This document shows, in pieces, positions 8,642 to 16,891 of a stretch of 64,000 nucleotides of DNA. Made by a program: the position numbers and the translations under genes. The notes below the pieces were generated by a model that ran no database searches, was not told the DNA's origin, and saw only the letters and a program-made list of their open reading frames with translations. Each line of letters starts with the position of its first letter. Within the stretch, counting starts at the first letter, position 1. The stretch covers positions 178,188 to 242,187 of the forward strand of contig JAFXGO010000008.1 of the NCBI GenBank assembly GCA_017520185.1, written 5' to 3'. The DNA is from Elusimicrobiaceae bacterium (lineage in GTDB: Bacteria > Elusimicrobiota > Elusimicrobia > Elusimicrobiales > Elusimicrobiaceae).

Positions 8642-9931
8642 TTATTTTACAACGGCTTGTTCTTTGAGGAAGTCAAAAACTTTGCGTTCATTCAAAGTGG
8701 CCAAGATATGCTCTTTGCGTTCTTCGAAGAAAGCGCGGATTTTCTTTTCGTCTTCCTTGTTTTTGGCATTGGTGGTTAAACTCTTGTCCAACTCGGCTTG
8801 CCAATCGGCTTGCGTGGCTTGCAAATTTTCTTTTTTAGCAATAGCGTGAATGATATAACCTACGCGCAAGTCTTTTTCCACCGTAGGGCGAATGCGTTCT
8901 TCAAAACTTTTGCGTTGTTCGGCGGAAAGTTGTTCCGGTTTCATTTGAGTGACATTGCGCACAAAGTTATTTAAAGAACTGTCAGTATATTCTTGTACCA
9001 ACGTTTCGGGCAAAGCAAACTCATTGGTTTTCACCAAGTGAGCCTCAATTTGAGCCACCAAGTCACGGGCGGAGTTTTCTTTGGCTTCGGCATTCATACC
9101 TTCTTGCACGCGCGCTTTTAAGGCTTCTAAATTATCAAAACCCATATCTTTGGCAAAACTATCGTCCAAAGTAGGCATAATTTTGTTTTTGATATCATCT
9201 ACGATAACGTGGAAAGATAAAGTATCTTCGCCTTCTTTTACTTCATAATCTTTCGTATCGCCTTTTTTAAGACCTAAAATATTTTGGGCCAATTCAGGCA
9301 TGGTTTGCGGAGCGGCCATATCAATCAGTTCGCTATCGGCGCTGAGTTTGTAATCGTCTTGACCGTTGCGTTTGCCTTTGTACTGTACTACAGCATACAC
9401 TTTATCATCAATAACGGCACCTTCGGCAGCACTTTCCAAACGGGCATTTCCTTCTAAAATACGTTGCAACTGTGCATTCACTTCTTCTTCGGTAGCGGTT
9501 TCCGGTTTTTTGGTCACTTCAATACCTTTGTAGTCTTTTACGTCAAATTCCGGAGCCACATCAATAGCCAATTCAAAGCTAAAGGCTTTACCATCGTTAA
9601 AGGAAGCAAAATCGGCTTTGGTCAAAGAGGGCAAGGTGACAGGATTTAATTTGGTTTGTTCCAACGCGGCAGAGATGGCACTCTTAACGGCCAAATCCAA
9701 AGCGCGTTCTTTAATATGTCCGGCAAAATTTTGTTTTACTAAATCAAGGGGTACTTTTCCAGCGCGAAAACCTTGCATTTGGGCGCGAGACTGCACTTGT
9801 ACAGCGGCGTTTTGAAAAGCTTTGGTGATTAATTCGGGGGTGGCTTCTACACTTAAAGTGACACGGCAACCTTCTTTAGATAATTGTTTGGCATTTACTT
9901 CGCCCGCCGCGGCGGTCTTAAAAATAGACAT
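8642..9931 (-). CDS. tig: Trigger factor, ribosome-associated chaperone and prolyl isomerase
   Basis: A 429-aa protein of the usual length for trigger factor. Residues 20-150 are the ribosome-binding domain with the signature loop GFRAGKVP near residue 55. Residues 160-245 form the FKBP-type peptidyl-prolyl isomerase domain (VIDDKVYAVVQYKGKRNG). Residues 260-420 are the helical C-terminal chaperone cradle. It binds beside the polypeptide exit tunnel and shields nascent chains. The usual clpP-clpX-lon neighbours are absent; instead two tRNA genes lie upstream on the same strand and probably have their own promoter. The start has AAGGAG seven bases upstream. Confidence 0.95.
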   Translation of the reverse strand: MSIFKTAAAGEVNAKQLSKEGCRVTLSVEATPELITKAFQNAAVQVQSRAQMQGFRAGKVPLDLVKQNFAGHIKERALDLAVKSAISAALEQTKLNPVTLPSLTKADFASFNDGKAFSFELAIDVAPEFDVKDYKGIEVTKKPETATEEEVNAQLQRILEGNARLESAAEGAVIDDKVYAVVQYKGKRNGQDDYKLSADSELIDMAAPQTMPELAQNILGLKKGDTKDYEVKEGEDTLSFHVIVDDIKNKIMPTLDDSFAKDMGFDNLEALKARVQEGMNAEAKENSARDLVAQIEAHLVKTNEFALPETLVQEYTDSSLNNFVRNVTQMKPEQLSAEQRKSFEERIRPTVEKDLRVGYIIHAIAKKENLQATQADWQAELDKSLTTNAKNKEDEKKIRAFFEERKEHILATLNERKVFDFLKEQAVVK

Positions 9932-9962
9932 GATGTTCAGCTCCTTAATATCAACAACAAAG

Positions 9963-10044
9963 TAGACGGAGAGGGACTTGAACCCTCAAGGGTTTCCCCA
10001 CACGCTCCTAAGGCGTGCGCGTATACCAATTCCGCCATCCGTCC
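9963..10044 (-). tRNA. tRNA-Leu (anticodon UAG)
   Basis: An 82-base class II tRNA. Acceptor stem GGACGGA pairs with TCCGTCT (one G-U). The anticodon loop is CTTAGGA, giving UAG, which reads CUN leucine codons. A long variable arm (TGTGGGGAAACCCTTGA region) precedes the T arm GGGTTCAAGTCCC. CCA is not encoded. Confidence 0.95.
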
Positions 10045-10065
10045 ATCTTTGTCTTTTAGAAAATG

Positions 10066-10138
10066 TGGGCCATGTGAGGCTCGAACTCACGACCTTACGC
10101 TTAAGAGGCGTCTGCTCTACCAACTGAGCTAATGGCCC
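10066..10138 (-). tRNA. tRNA-Lys (anticodon CUU)
   Basis: A 73-base class I tRNA. Acceptor GGGCCAT pairs with ATGGCCC; the D arm is GCTCAGTTGGTAGAGC; the anticodon loop CTCTTAA gives CUU for AAG codons; the T arm is GTGAGTTCGAGCCTCAC. CCA is not encoded. It lies 21 bases upstream of tRNA-Leu, so both are probably cut from one transcript. Confidence 0.95.
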
Positions 10139-10155
10139 TAAATTAGGATAATTAG

Positions 10156-10161
10156 ATTATA
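10156..10161 (-). promoter_or_regulatory. -10 box of the tRNA-Lys/tRNA-Leu transcript
   Basis: Minus-strand TATAAT 17 bases upstream of tRNA-Lys. No good -35 is visible at 16-18 bases. A short hairpin (GGCAG/CTGCC and GAGCA/TGCTC, 10175-10209) lies just upstream and has no run of T on either strand. Confidence 0.45.
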
Positions 10162-10277
10162 GCAAAAAAAGAGCGGCAGCGGAGCAATAAGATTATGCTC
10201 AGGTACTGCCAACACAGATATTTTAACATATTTTTGATATATCTAGCAAAGCCTATCGTTGCAAACATATTTTTACC

Positions 10278-10305
10278 TTGCACCTATATCAAAATTAGAT
10301 ATAAT
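10278..10305 (+). promoter_or_regulatory. Promoter for the DUF885-family gene
   Basis: TTGCAC (10278-10283), 16-base spacer, TATAAT (10300-10305). The predicted start of transcription lies about 27 bases before the ATG at 10339. Confidence 0.55.
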
Positions 10306-10338
10306 AGACTCTATCAATATTATAAATTGAGGTCATGC

Positions 10339-12306
10339 ATGAAAAAATTACTTTGTAGCTTACTTAGTTTATCTTTGCTTACTGCTCCGGCAGCGCAAGC
10401 GATAGACTTGGGCGACTTTGACAACATTGACGCCATCATGGAAGACAATGCCCTCACCGACACCGCCAACCGGTACGGTTCTATCCAGTTGTCTTTCTTT
10501 CCGGAGCTTGCCACTCGCTTAGGGTTTGAATCGGCAAACAACCAACTAGACCAACGCGATCCAGAACGAGATGCGCAGGCCTTACGTGCCTATAATGTTG
10601 TGGAAGAATCTTTTGCAGATGTCGACCGCAACAGCCTTTCTGAAGCCAAAAAAACGGAATATGATATTTTGAAAGGCCGTTTAGCCTACGATCATTGGAA
10701 CTTAAACAGAAATCGTTCCTCTCAAGATCCTTTACTGTATGCACAAGTATTTGATGCCATTTATGATTTGCGCTTGAAACAACTGAACTATCAGGATTTG
10801 CAAGACCGCGATTTGACAGCCCGCGTCAATGCTTTGGTGACTACAGCTGAACAAGCTCAAAGAAATTTGGCCAATCCGCCTTCTTTCTTGGCTCAGTTGG
10901 CTATGGAAAAAGCCTATTATGCTTATCTGTCTTTTGAGGAGGTTGCTCAGTACTTGCTTTCTCGTGCCAAAGACGATGTGACCCGCAATCAAGCCCGCAC
11001 CGATACTCGCGAGGCAAAAAAGGCCATTAAAAGTATGTTTGATCTTTTTAAACGCTTGGCGCAAGAAAATCAAGAGCAGGATTTCCGTTTGGGAGCAAAA
11101 AACTATTTTTTCATCCTAAACAATCTCTATTTTATCAACGAAAAACCGCGCACGTTGGAAAAACTTTTGGAAAAGAATTTTCTTTCCGCACAACAAAATT
11201 TAGCCAAAGCCTTAGAAGCCTTTGCCTTGCCTGAAACGGAAGAAGAAACATTGCTGGAAAATATCCATGTGCCCGGTGAAGAAACTGCAGAAGCAGAAGG
11301 CGTCACCGTCAGCAGTATTGATGCAGAAAATCCGGAAGAAATTGTGGCTGAAGAATCCGTTGAAGCAAAACCTGTTAAAAAGGAAAAGAAGAAAAAGAAA
11401 AACAAAAAAGAACCCTTGATAAAAGCCTCTTCTTTTTATAGTATTGCTCAGCGGTTAACCGAAGGTGTGAAAAATCAAGATTTTGTAGCCGCTCTTAACA
11501 AAGAGTCTGCCAACTTGATTAAATTCTTCATTCAAGACGATACCTTGCCCGTATCCGGCGTTAAATTTTACGTAAAACAAATGCCTTCCTATTATGCCTA
11601 TTTGCAGCCATACCGTTTTATGGCTCCTTTTGGCACTCAAGGAAATCCCGTTTATGATTTCTTCTTACGTGTACCCTCCGGCAATGAAAGCACTAAGCAA
11701 GAAATGCTCAACCGCGATTTCAACTTGCCTACATTAAAACTCTTGATGGCAGGTCAGTTGGTGCCCGGTTTGGCTTATCATGCCACGTATAGCACCCCCA
11801 ATTTGTCCTCCTTCCGCAAAATGTATCCTGTTGATACCTTGAAAAACGGTTGGGAAGTGTACGCACAGCATTTAGCCAGCGAACGCGGATATATCATCAC
11901 CGATGAAGAACTTTTATTCTTGGCTTGGGCCGATTATGTACGCGCCGCACAAGCATTGGTGGACTATCGGCTGCATACCGAAGAATACACTTACGGACAA
12001 GCCTTGTCTTGGTTAACAGAGCAACACGGTTTTGAAAAAACTCAAGCAGAAAGTATGCTCAAACAAGTGGCCGCTCAGCCGGCACAAGCCATTAGCTACA
12101 TTTACGGCTATGAGGTGCTTAAGAATCTACGCGCTAAATACCAAAAGAAACAAGGTAAAAAATTCTCATTAGGTGACTTTCATTCCAAAGTCATGGAAGT
12201 TGGGTATATCCCTGCTGACCGGTTGGAAGCGGAAATGGAAAATGCTTATAAACTAGAAAAAACCAAGTTAACACAAGCCTTATCCACTCCGTTCTATTTA
12301 AAATAA
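10339..12306 (+). CDS. Exported DUF885-family protein with degenerate active site
   Basis: A 655-aa protein. The ATG at 10339 follows GAGG and begins a signal peptide (MKKLLCSLLSLSLLTAPAAQA); the open frame extends 48 codons upstream through the promoter and is not used. The fold is that of DUF885 helical proteins related to M32-type peptidases: N-terminal helical half (30-295), an acidic then Lys-rich insert (300-360), and the C-terminal half ending in PAQAISYIYGYEVLKNLRAK. In typical members the metal site reads HExxPGHH and EGWAxYxE. Here the corresponding segments are AGQLVPGLAYH (471-481) and NGWEVYAQ (503-510), so the His-Glu pair is gone. It may be a non-catalytic binding protein. Stands alone between a promoter and a terminator. 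Confidence 0.7.
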   Translation: MKKLLCSLLSLSLLTAPAAQAIDLGDFDNIDAIMEDNALTDTANRYGSIQLSFFPELATRLGFESANNQLDQRDPERDAQALRAYNVVEESFADVDRNSLSEAKKTEYDILKGRLAYDHWNLNRNRSSQDPLLYAQVFDAIYDLRLKQLNYQDLQDRDLTARVNALVTTAEQAQRNLANPPSFLAQLAMEKAYYAYLSFEEVAQYLLSRAKDDVTRNQARTDTREAKKAIKSMFDLFKRLAQENQEQDFRLGAKNYFFILNNLYFINEKPRTLEKLLEKNFLSAQQNLAKALEAFALPETEEETLLENIHVPGEETAEAEGVTVSSIDAENPEEIVAEESVEAKPVKKEKKKKKNKKEPLIKASSFYSIAQRLTEGVKNQDFVAALNKESANLIKFFIQDDTLPVSGVKFYVKQMPSYYAYLQPYRFMAPFGTQGNPVYDFFLRVPSGNESTKQEMLNRDFNLPTLKLLMAGQLVPGLAYHATYSTPNLSSFRKMYPVDTLKNGWEVYAQHLASERGYIITDEELLFLAWADYVRAAQALVDYRLHTEEYTYGQALSWLTEQHGFEKTQAESMLKQVAAQPAQAISYIYGYEVLKNLRAKYQKKQGKKFSLGDFHSKVMEVGYIPADRLEAEMENAYKLEKTKLTQALSTPFYLK

Positions 12307-12335
12307 AAAACCCCCCGCTGATGCGGGGGTTTTTT
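12305..12335. terminator. Bidirectional terminator
   Basis: CCCCCGC-TGAT-GCGGGGG flanked by A6 and T6. It ends the DUF885 gene on the plus strand and the MgtE-like gene on the minus strand. Confidence 0.85.
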
Positions 12336-12348
12336 AAATCAAAAAAAT

Positions 12349-13092
12349 CTAAAACCAACCAAAACGTTTCTTGGCAGGGATAGGCGCTACCGCGTGAGTA
12401 TTGCCCAGCACCCCCAGCAGTATCCCGGCCTGATCCACTACCGCCACTAAGGGTTGCCCTTGATCCAAGATGGCTTGCGCTTTTTCTGCCGGCTGCTCCG
12501 GCAACAAAGCCTGAGCCTCACTCATTACAGAGCCTGCCGTAGAAACGGGCGCATAAAAAGCCAACTCTGCCGTACGAATAAATCCTTTTAATTTGCCATT
12601 CTTATCAGTGACAAAACAGGCCGTCGGCAATTTTTTGCGCGGTAATGTTTTAAGTTTTTCCACAATATCGGAAAGTTTATTATCTGTACGAAAAGACAAA
12701 AAATCCGTACTCATCATCGCAGCGGCACTGCCTTCTTTCCACGCAGAAGATTTCTCCAACAACTGCACAAAATGCGTCGGAAGCAGTGTTTTCATTTTTT
12801 CCCGTTGAGGTACAGAAAAAGCAGAAAAAATTTCAGCTGCTTTTCTTACCTCTAAACGGGCCAACACATGGGCCCCTTGTCTGGCAGGCAAACGGCGCAA
12901 AATAGCGGCCGCTTTATCGGCCTGCATCGGATTTAAACATAAAACCATATACTCCGCTTTCAAAGGTTTTAAAAGTTGCACCGCTTCATGCGTAGCCAAC
13001 CCTGCCAGCGCTTTGGCGGCAGATTCGGCAGACGCGGAAATAAACTTTTCCGTTATCCAAGAAGTTAGATTTGTGTTTGTTGTGTTTATCAT
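12349..13092 (-). CDS. MgtE N-domain plus CBS-pair protein lacking the channel domain
   Basis: A 247-aa soluble protein. Residues 20-125 form a helical repeat typical of the MgtE intracellular N domain (AAAILRRLPARQGAHVLARL, then KAAEIFSAF). Residues 127-190 and 191-235 form a pair of CBS motifs (DIVEKLKTLPRKKLPTACFV, DKNGKLKGFIR, later PLVAVVDQAGILLGVLG). In MgtE these cytosolic parts sense magnesium and gate a membrane pore; here the frame ends with no membrane segment, so it is only the sensor half. It could bind Mg or nucleotides and act on a partner. No ribosome site is obvious before the ATG. It shares a divergent intergenic region with the AlbA_2 gene. Confidence 0.65.
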   Translation of the reverse strand: MINTTNTNLTSWITEKFISASAESAAKALAGLATHEAVQLLKPLKAEYMVLCLNPMQADKAAAILRRLPARQGAHVLARLEVRKAAEIFSAFSVPQREKMKTLLPTHFVQLLEKSSAWKEGSAAAMMSTDFLSFRTDNKLSDIVEKLKTLPRKKLPTACFVTDKNGKLKGFIRTAELAFYAPVSTAGSVMSEAQALLPEQPAEKAQAILDQGQPLVAVVDQAGILLGVLGNTHAVAPIPAKKRFGWF

Positions 13093-13130
13093 ATATTTAA
13101 ATTACAACTTTAAAAAAAACCTGTTTTTAT

Positions 13131-13136
13131 TATAAT
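13131..13136 (+). promoter_or_regulatory. Possible -10 box for the AlbA_2/prepilin pair
   Basis: TATAAT 49 bases before the ATG at 13186. The -35 region (TTTAAA at 13109-13114) is a weak match. The leader between them is unexpectedly GC-rich (TTGCGCCGCAGACGAGCGCC). Confidence 0.35.
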
Positions 13137-13185
13137 AAATATTAAAGGGGTTGCGCCGCAGACGAGCGCCCGACAAGGGGGACCT

Positions 13186-14352
13186 ATGTTTTTTGATAAG
13201 CCTGTAAATGATTTAACTTTCGAGGACGTGGTGGCTTTTTGCCAAAAGCAAATTCCGGAAGGAAAGCAACTTGATTACAAATACCTTCTCCCCAAAAACA
13301 AAGAAAAATTTGCCAAAGTTATCGCTTCTTTTGCCAACGCGATGGGCGGTACGGTGATTATCGGCGTTAATGATGATAAAAACGACAAACCCCGCGCGCC
13401 CTTTATCGGTATTGCTTATCATGAAAAAATGCGAAATACCATTGAAGACATTATCCAAACTTATATTGATCCCATTGTTTTTGTAGATGTAAATATTTGT
13501 GTCAATAAAACGGGGGATCGTATGTTTGTAGTAGTCAACATTCCGCAAAGTAATTTAACCCCCCACCTGGTGGGAAAACTTAAACGCACCTATATCCGCA
13601 CCGGGCAAAGTAGTCGGCCGGAGGTGATCGCCCACCCCGAAAAATTACCCTGGCTTTTAGACCATCGCAAAAAATCAGAAAACTTACGTCATATTCTTTA
13701 TGACAAAGCAGAAAGCCATTTTGAAAACTATTTAAAAACTAAAAATGTAAACTCGCAAGGGCTTTCGGTAGCCACGCTTTCACTCATGCCGCATTATCCG
13801 GAGGAACCGTTGACTGATTATCGTCAACTTCCGGAATTAATTTACGCATGCAAAAATTGTTCCCCCATTCAACAAAGTATAACCTTACAACCGGTGCAAG
13901 ACGGTTTGGCCGCCATAGAAGGTGCGCGCGGAGTACATCGTTTGGTAGAGTTTAATTCCTATGGACTCATAATGGATAAATGGAGTGTGGCGGAAACTTT
14001 GCAATTTAACGGGCATGATTGCTTAGGGGTTGACTTTGAAAAATTAGCCCAACGAACCGCCGAGTTTTTTCAATGTGCTTTAATTTTCTTAAACAAACTC
14101 TCCTTTGGCGGTCCTTTATATTTTAGATTCAAAATGAATAATACGCGCGGTCTGCGCGCTCATTTAGCCAACAATACGGCTACTGTTTTAGAAGATTATA
14201 TCCGCATGGACGAAGTGTATAACATTACCGAAATTTCGGCCCGTTTACCGGAAATTTTATATAAAACTTTGCAGGCGGCGGCATGGTCTTTGGGATTAAG
14301 ACTCAGTGAAACAGAAATGCAAACCCTTATCGAACGCATGATCAAAAAATGA
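13186..14352 (+). CDS. AlbA_2 (Schlafen-like ATP-binding) domain protein
   Basis: A 388-aa protein. Residues 20-150 match the AlbA_2 domain: the early LDYKYLLPKNKEKFAKVIASF corresponds to the family's E-x-K-x(n)-K-x-I-A-A-FAN element, followed by ANAMGGTVIIGVNDD, and a strand HLVGKLKRTYIRTGQSSRP that resembles the YVRxGxSS end motif. Residues 160-388 are a less conserved region without a recognisable domain. Proteins with this domain are often transcription regulators or parts of defence and stress loci, but no partner of that kind is nearby. It overlaps the following prepilin gene by four bases (ATGA), so the two are translationally coupled. The ribosome site is AAGGGGGA, three bases from the ATG. 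Confidence 0.7.
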   Translation: MFFDKPVNDLTFEDVVAFCQKQIPEGKQLDYKYLLPKNKEKFAKVIASFANAMGGTVIIGVNDDKNDKPRAPFIGIAYHEKMRNTIEDIIQTYIDPIVFVDVNICVNKTGDRMFVVVNIPQSNLTPHLVGKLKRTYIRTGQSSRPEVIAHPEKLPWLLDHRKKSENLRHILYDKAESHFENYLKTKNVNSQGLSVATLSLMPHYPEEPLTDYRQLPELIYACKNCSPIQQSITLQPVQDGLAAIEGARGVHRLVEFNSYGLIMDKWSVAETLQFNGHDCLGVDFEKLAQRTAEFFQCALIFLNKLSFGGPLYFRFKMNNTRGLRAHLANNTATVLEDYIRMDEVYNITEISARLPEILYKTLQAAAWSLGLRLSETEMQTLIERMIKK

Positions 14353-14819
14353 AAAAAGGCTTTACAATGATAGAATTGTTGGTCGTAGTATTGGTTATTG
14401 CCGTTTTGACGGCAATAGCAGTCCCCTATTATCAAAATGCCGTACAAAGTGCCCGAAACAGCGAGGCGATGATTTGGTGGGGGCAGGTAAAAAGATTTGG
14501 TTCTTTTAAATCCATGAATGAAGACCGCGCTCAAAGAATGGAGCGTTCTGCCAATGAACGTTTGAAAAATTTTTCATTACAAATCACCTGTGTAGAAAAA
14601 GAGACCGATTCTTCTCAACCTTGCTGGGAGGCTACGTTAACATTGAAAAAGCCCAACCAACCTATTCAATATTTTCTCACCACTCAAAATAACTTTAAAG
14701 AAATTCTGTGCGTCCCTTTGAACAATGCCGGAGAAAACTTCTGTCAAATCCAATCCGGACACGAAGAAGGCCCCAATGCCCTATCAGGCGACAAACCTGC
14801 CTACATTTTGCATAACTAA
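14349..14819 (+). CDS. Type IV prepilin-like protein
   Basis: A 156-aa protein with the class III signal MKKGFTMIELLVVVLVIAVL: PilD cleavage after Gly4, Phe at mature position 1 and Glu at position 5. The hydrophobic helix continues to PYYQNAVQSARNSEA. The globular head has two Cys (ILCVPLNNAGENFC) near the C-terminus, the same cysteine pair seen in the other prepilins of this window. The gene overlaps the AlbA_2 gene by ATGA and is followed by a 64-base gap before kdsA. It could be a major, minor or pseudo-pilin; sequence does not decide. Confidence 0.9.
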   Translation: MKKGFTMIELLVVVLVIAVLTAIAVPYYQNAVQSARNSEAMIWWGQVKRFGSFKSMNEDRAQRMERSANERLKNFSLQITCVEKETDSSQPCWEATLTLKKPNQPIQYFLTTQNNFKEILCVPLNNAGENFCQIQSGHEEGPNALSGDKPAYILHN

Positions 14820-14871
14820 CCCTTTCGGACACGCGTAAGGAAATACCTATAGAAAAACGGCTTAAATTTGC

Positions 14872-14877
14872 TATGAT
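14872..14877 (+). promoter_or_regulatory. -10 box of a leaderless kdsA transcript
   Basis: TATGAT ends six bases before the kdsA ATG (14884), so transcription should begin at or next to the start codon. No ribosome binding site precedes the gene. Confidence 0.45.
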
Positions 14878-14883
14878 GTATAT

Positions 14884-15711
14884 ATGCAAAAAACAGTTAA
14901 AGTAGGTTCTATCAAAATTTCAAATCAACTCCCGCTGGTCTTTATGGCGGGCACGTGCGTCATAGAAGGTGAAAAACATTATATTGACACCGTCAAAACC
15001 CTACAAAAAAATATTGCCAAAACAGGACACCCCTACATTTTAAAAGCATCTTTTGACAAAGCCAACCGCACTTCTTTAAGTGCCTATCGCGGGCCGGGCT
15101 TAGCCAAAGGTTTGGATATTTTAGAAAAAGCCAAAAAAATCACTGGCCTGCCCTTAGTAGTAGATGTGCATGAACCATGGCAAGCCGAAGAAGCTGCCAA
15201 AGTGGCAGACATGTTGCAAATTCCTGCTTTTTTGTGCCGCCAAACAGATTTAGTGCTTGCTTGTGCCGCTACCGGCAAAGCCGTTAATATCAAAAAAGGC
15301 CAGTTTTTAGCACCGGCAGCGATGGAGCAAGTGATTAAAAAAATTGAATCCGAAGGAAACCATAATATTTTGCTGACAGAACGTGGGGCCAGCTTCGGTT
15401 ATGGAGACCTAATTGTGGATATGCGTTCTTTGGAAATCATGAAACAATTTGGCTATCCTGTGATTTTTGATGCCACCCACTCCGTACAAAAACCCGGTGC
15501 CTTAGGTTCTGCCACCGGCGGAAATAGTGCGTTGGCTCCCATTTTGGCCAAAGCAGCCGTAGCCTTAGGCATTGCCGGTGTGTTTTTTGAAGCGCACCCC
15601 AACCCCAAAGAGGCTTTGTCTGACGGGCCCAACTCATTAGATATGAAGCAATCTGCCCAAATGGTCAAACAACTTTGTGCCATTGACGAAGTAGTTAAAA
15701 AATTTAAATAG
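14884..15711 (+). CDS. kdsA: 3-deoxy-D-manno-octulosonate 8-phosphate synthase
   Basis: A 275-aa protein of normal KdsA length. It condenses arabinose 5-phosphate with phosphoenolpyruvate to form KDO 8-phosphate, the first committed step to KDO for lipid A core. Conserved elements seen: MAGTCVIEGEKH (PEP-binding N-terminus), KASFDKANRTS, YRGPG, DVHEPWQ, PAFLCRQTDLV, KKGQFLAP, LTERGASFGY and DATHSVQKPG. The Asn/Cys position that separates metal-dependent from metal-independent enzymes reads MAGTCVIE, i.e. Cys near residue 24, suggesting the metal-dependent type. It opens an envelope operon with kdsD, lptC, lptA and lptB. Start: ATG without ribosome site (see the -10 box entry). Confidence 0.95.
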   Translation: MQKTVKVGSIKISNQLPLVFMAGTCVIEGEKHYIDTVKTLQKNIAKTGHPYILKASFDKANRTSLSAYRGPGLAKGLDILEKAKKITGLPLVVDVHEPWQAEEAAKVADMLQIPAFLCRQTDLVLACAATGKAVNIKKGQFLAPAAMEQVIKKIESEGNHNILLTERGASFGYGDLIVDMRSLEIMKQFGYPVIFDATHSVQKPGALGSATGGNSALAPILAKAAVALGIAGVFFEAHPNPKEALSDGPNSLDMKQSAQMVKQLCAIDEVVKKFK

Positions 15712-15719
15712 GTAAAAAC

Positions 15720-15887
15720 ATGGCAAATACTTTTCCCCCCACCATCGGTTGGTATTTAAAAGTATTAGCCATTCTGTTGATGTTTTGTGTGGCGGCATTT
15801 TTCGCTTTGTCTTTTGCCTTTAAAAAATTGCCGACGCCTTATCAACCCCACCAGCCTTCGGCTGAAATTACCCCGTGGCTAAGTTAG
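15720..15887 (+). CDS. 55-aa single-pass membrane protein between kdsA and kdsD
   Basis: A short frame, MANTFPPTIGWYLKVLAIL to a Ser just before TAG. It fits exactly between kdsA (ends 15711) and kdsD (ATG at 15896) on the same strand. Residues 12-35 are one long hydrophobic segment (VLAILLMFCVAAFFALSFAF); the rest is Pro-rich (KKLPTPYQPHQPS). The ribosome site is weak (AGG at -7 to -10). The location within an LPS operon, in phase with tight spacing on both sides, argues it is translated. I do not recognise a family; a small subunit or assembly factor of envelope enzymes is conceivable. Confidence 0.5.
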   Translation: MANTFPPTIGWYLKVLAILLMFCVAAFFALSFAFKKLPTPYQPHQPSAEITPWLS

Positions 15888-15895
15888 AGGTATCT

Positions 15896-16891
15896 ATGCA
15901 ATACAATGAACAAGAGGTTTTGGAAACTGCCGTAAATGTGTTAGAGGTAGAACACAAGGCATTGGAGTTAAGCAAAAAAAGTTTAGATGAAAATTTTTTA
16001 AAAGCCGTTAAAGCCTGTGCCGAAACAAAGGGACGCGTCGTTATTTTAGGTATTGGAAAAAGTGGCCTGATCGGTCGGAAAATTGCAGCCACCTTAGCGT
16101 CCACCGGCACGCCCTCTTTCTTTGTTCACCCCGTAGAAGCCCTACACGGAGATCTGGGCATGATTATGAGCGGAGACGTAATTTTAGCGCTTTCTTTTTC
16201 CGGCCAGACCGAAGAAATTAATCGCATTCTCCCCTCTTTAGCCCGTCGGAAATTAACGATTATTTCCATGACCGGGCACGAAAATTCCAAATTAGCCCAA
16301 ATGTCGGATATTCATATCAAAATTTATATCGACCATGAGGCCTGCCCCTATAATTTAGCCCCCACCGCTTCTACCACCGCCACGTTGGCCGTAGGCGATG
16401 CTTTGGCCGTATGCTTAATGAAGGTGAAACACTTTGAAAAGACCGATTTCGCTATGTTTCACCCCGGTGGTTCTTTGGGAAAACTGCTTACACAACACGT
16501 CAAAGACTTAATGAGACAAGGAGATCACAATCCCATCGTTTCTGAAAAAGCCACCGTTAAAGATGCCTTGCTGGTGATGACTAAAAGCAATGCTGCCGGT
16601 GCCACTAGCATTGTAGATGAAAACGGAAAACTGTTGGGCTACTTTACCGATGGCGATTTGCGTCGGGAATTACAGAAAGGACAAGACTTTATTAATCAAA
16701 ATATCACCCAAGTCATGACCCGTAATCCGCATTATATTTTAGATACGGCTCCCGCTATTGAAGCAGCCAAAATGATTCATTCCACTCATGTAGACAATAT
16801 TCCTGTTTTGGACAAAACCGGTAAAGTGGTGGGTATTATTGATGAAAAGGATTTGATTGAGTTTATTGCTCTATTGGATAAAAAAGCATGA
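15896..16891 (+). CDS. kdsD: Arabinose-5-phosphate isomerase KdsD/KpsF
   Basis: A 331-aa enzyme converting ribulose 5-phosphate to arabinose 5-phosphate, the KdsA substrate. I use ATG 15896, preceded by GAGG; the frame reaches back to a GTG at 15875 inside the small membrane ORF. Residues 35-180 are a SIS sugar-isomerase domain (GIGKSGLIGRKIAATLASTG, HPVEALHGDLGM, ALSFSGQTEE). The family motif FHPGGSLGK is at about 195. Residues 210-325 are two CBS motifs. It sits directly in the KDO/LPS operon and overlaps lptC by ATGA. Confidence 0.95.
   Translation: MQYNEQEVLETAVNVLEVEHKALELSKKSLDENFLKAVKACAETKGRVVILGIGKSGLIGRKIAATLASTGTPSFFVHPVEALHGDLGMIMSGDVILALSFSGQTEEINRILPSLARRKLTIISMTGHENSKLAQMSDIHIKIYIDHEACPYNLAPTASTTATLAVGDALAVCLMKVKHFEKTDFAMFHPGGSLGKLLTQHVKDLMRQGDHNPIVSEKATVKDALLVMTKSNAAGATSIVDENGKLLGYFTDGDLRRELQKGQDFINQNITQVMTRNPHYILDTAPAIEAAKMIHSTHVDNIPVLDKTGKVVGIIDEKDLIEFIALLDKKA

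Noticed and set aside
10195..10338. N-terminal extension of the DUF885 gene
   Set aside because: The extension spans a good promoter and the downstream ATG has a GAGG site and begins a signal peptide.
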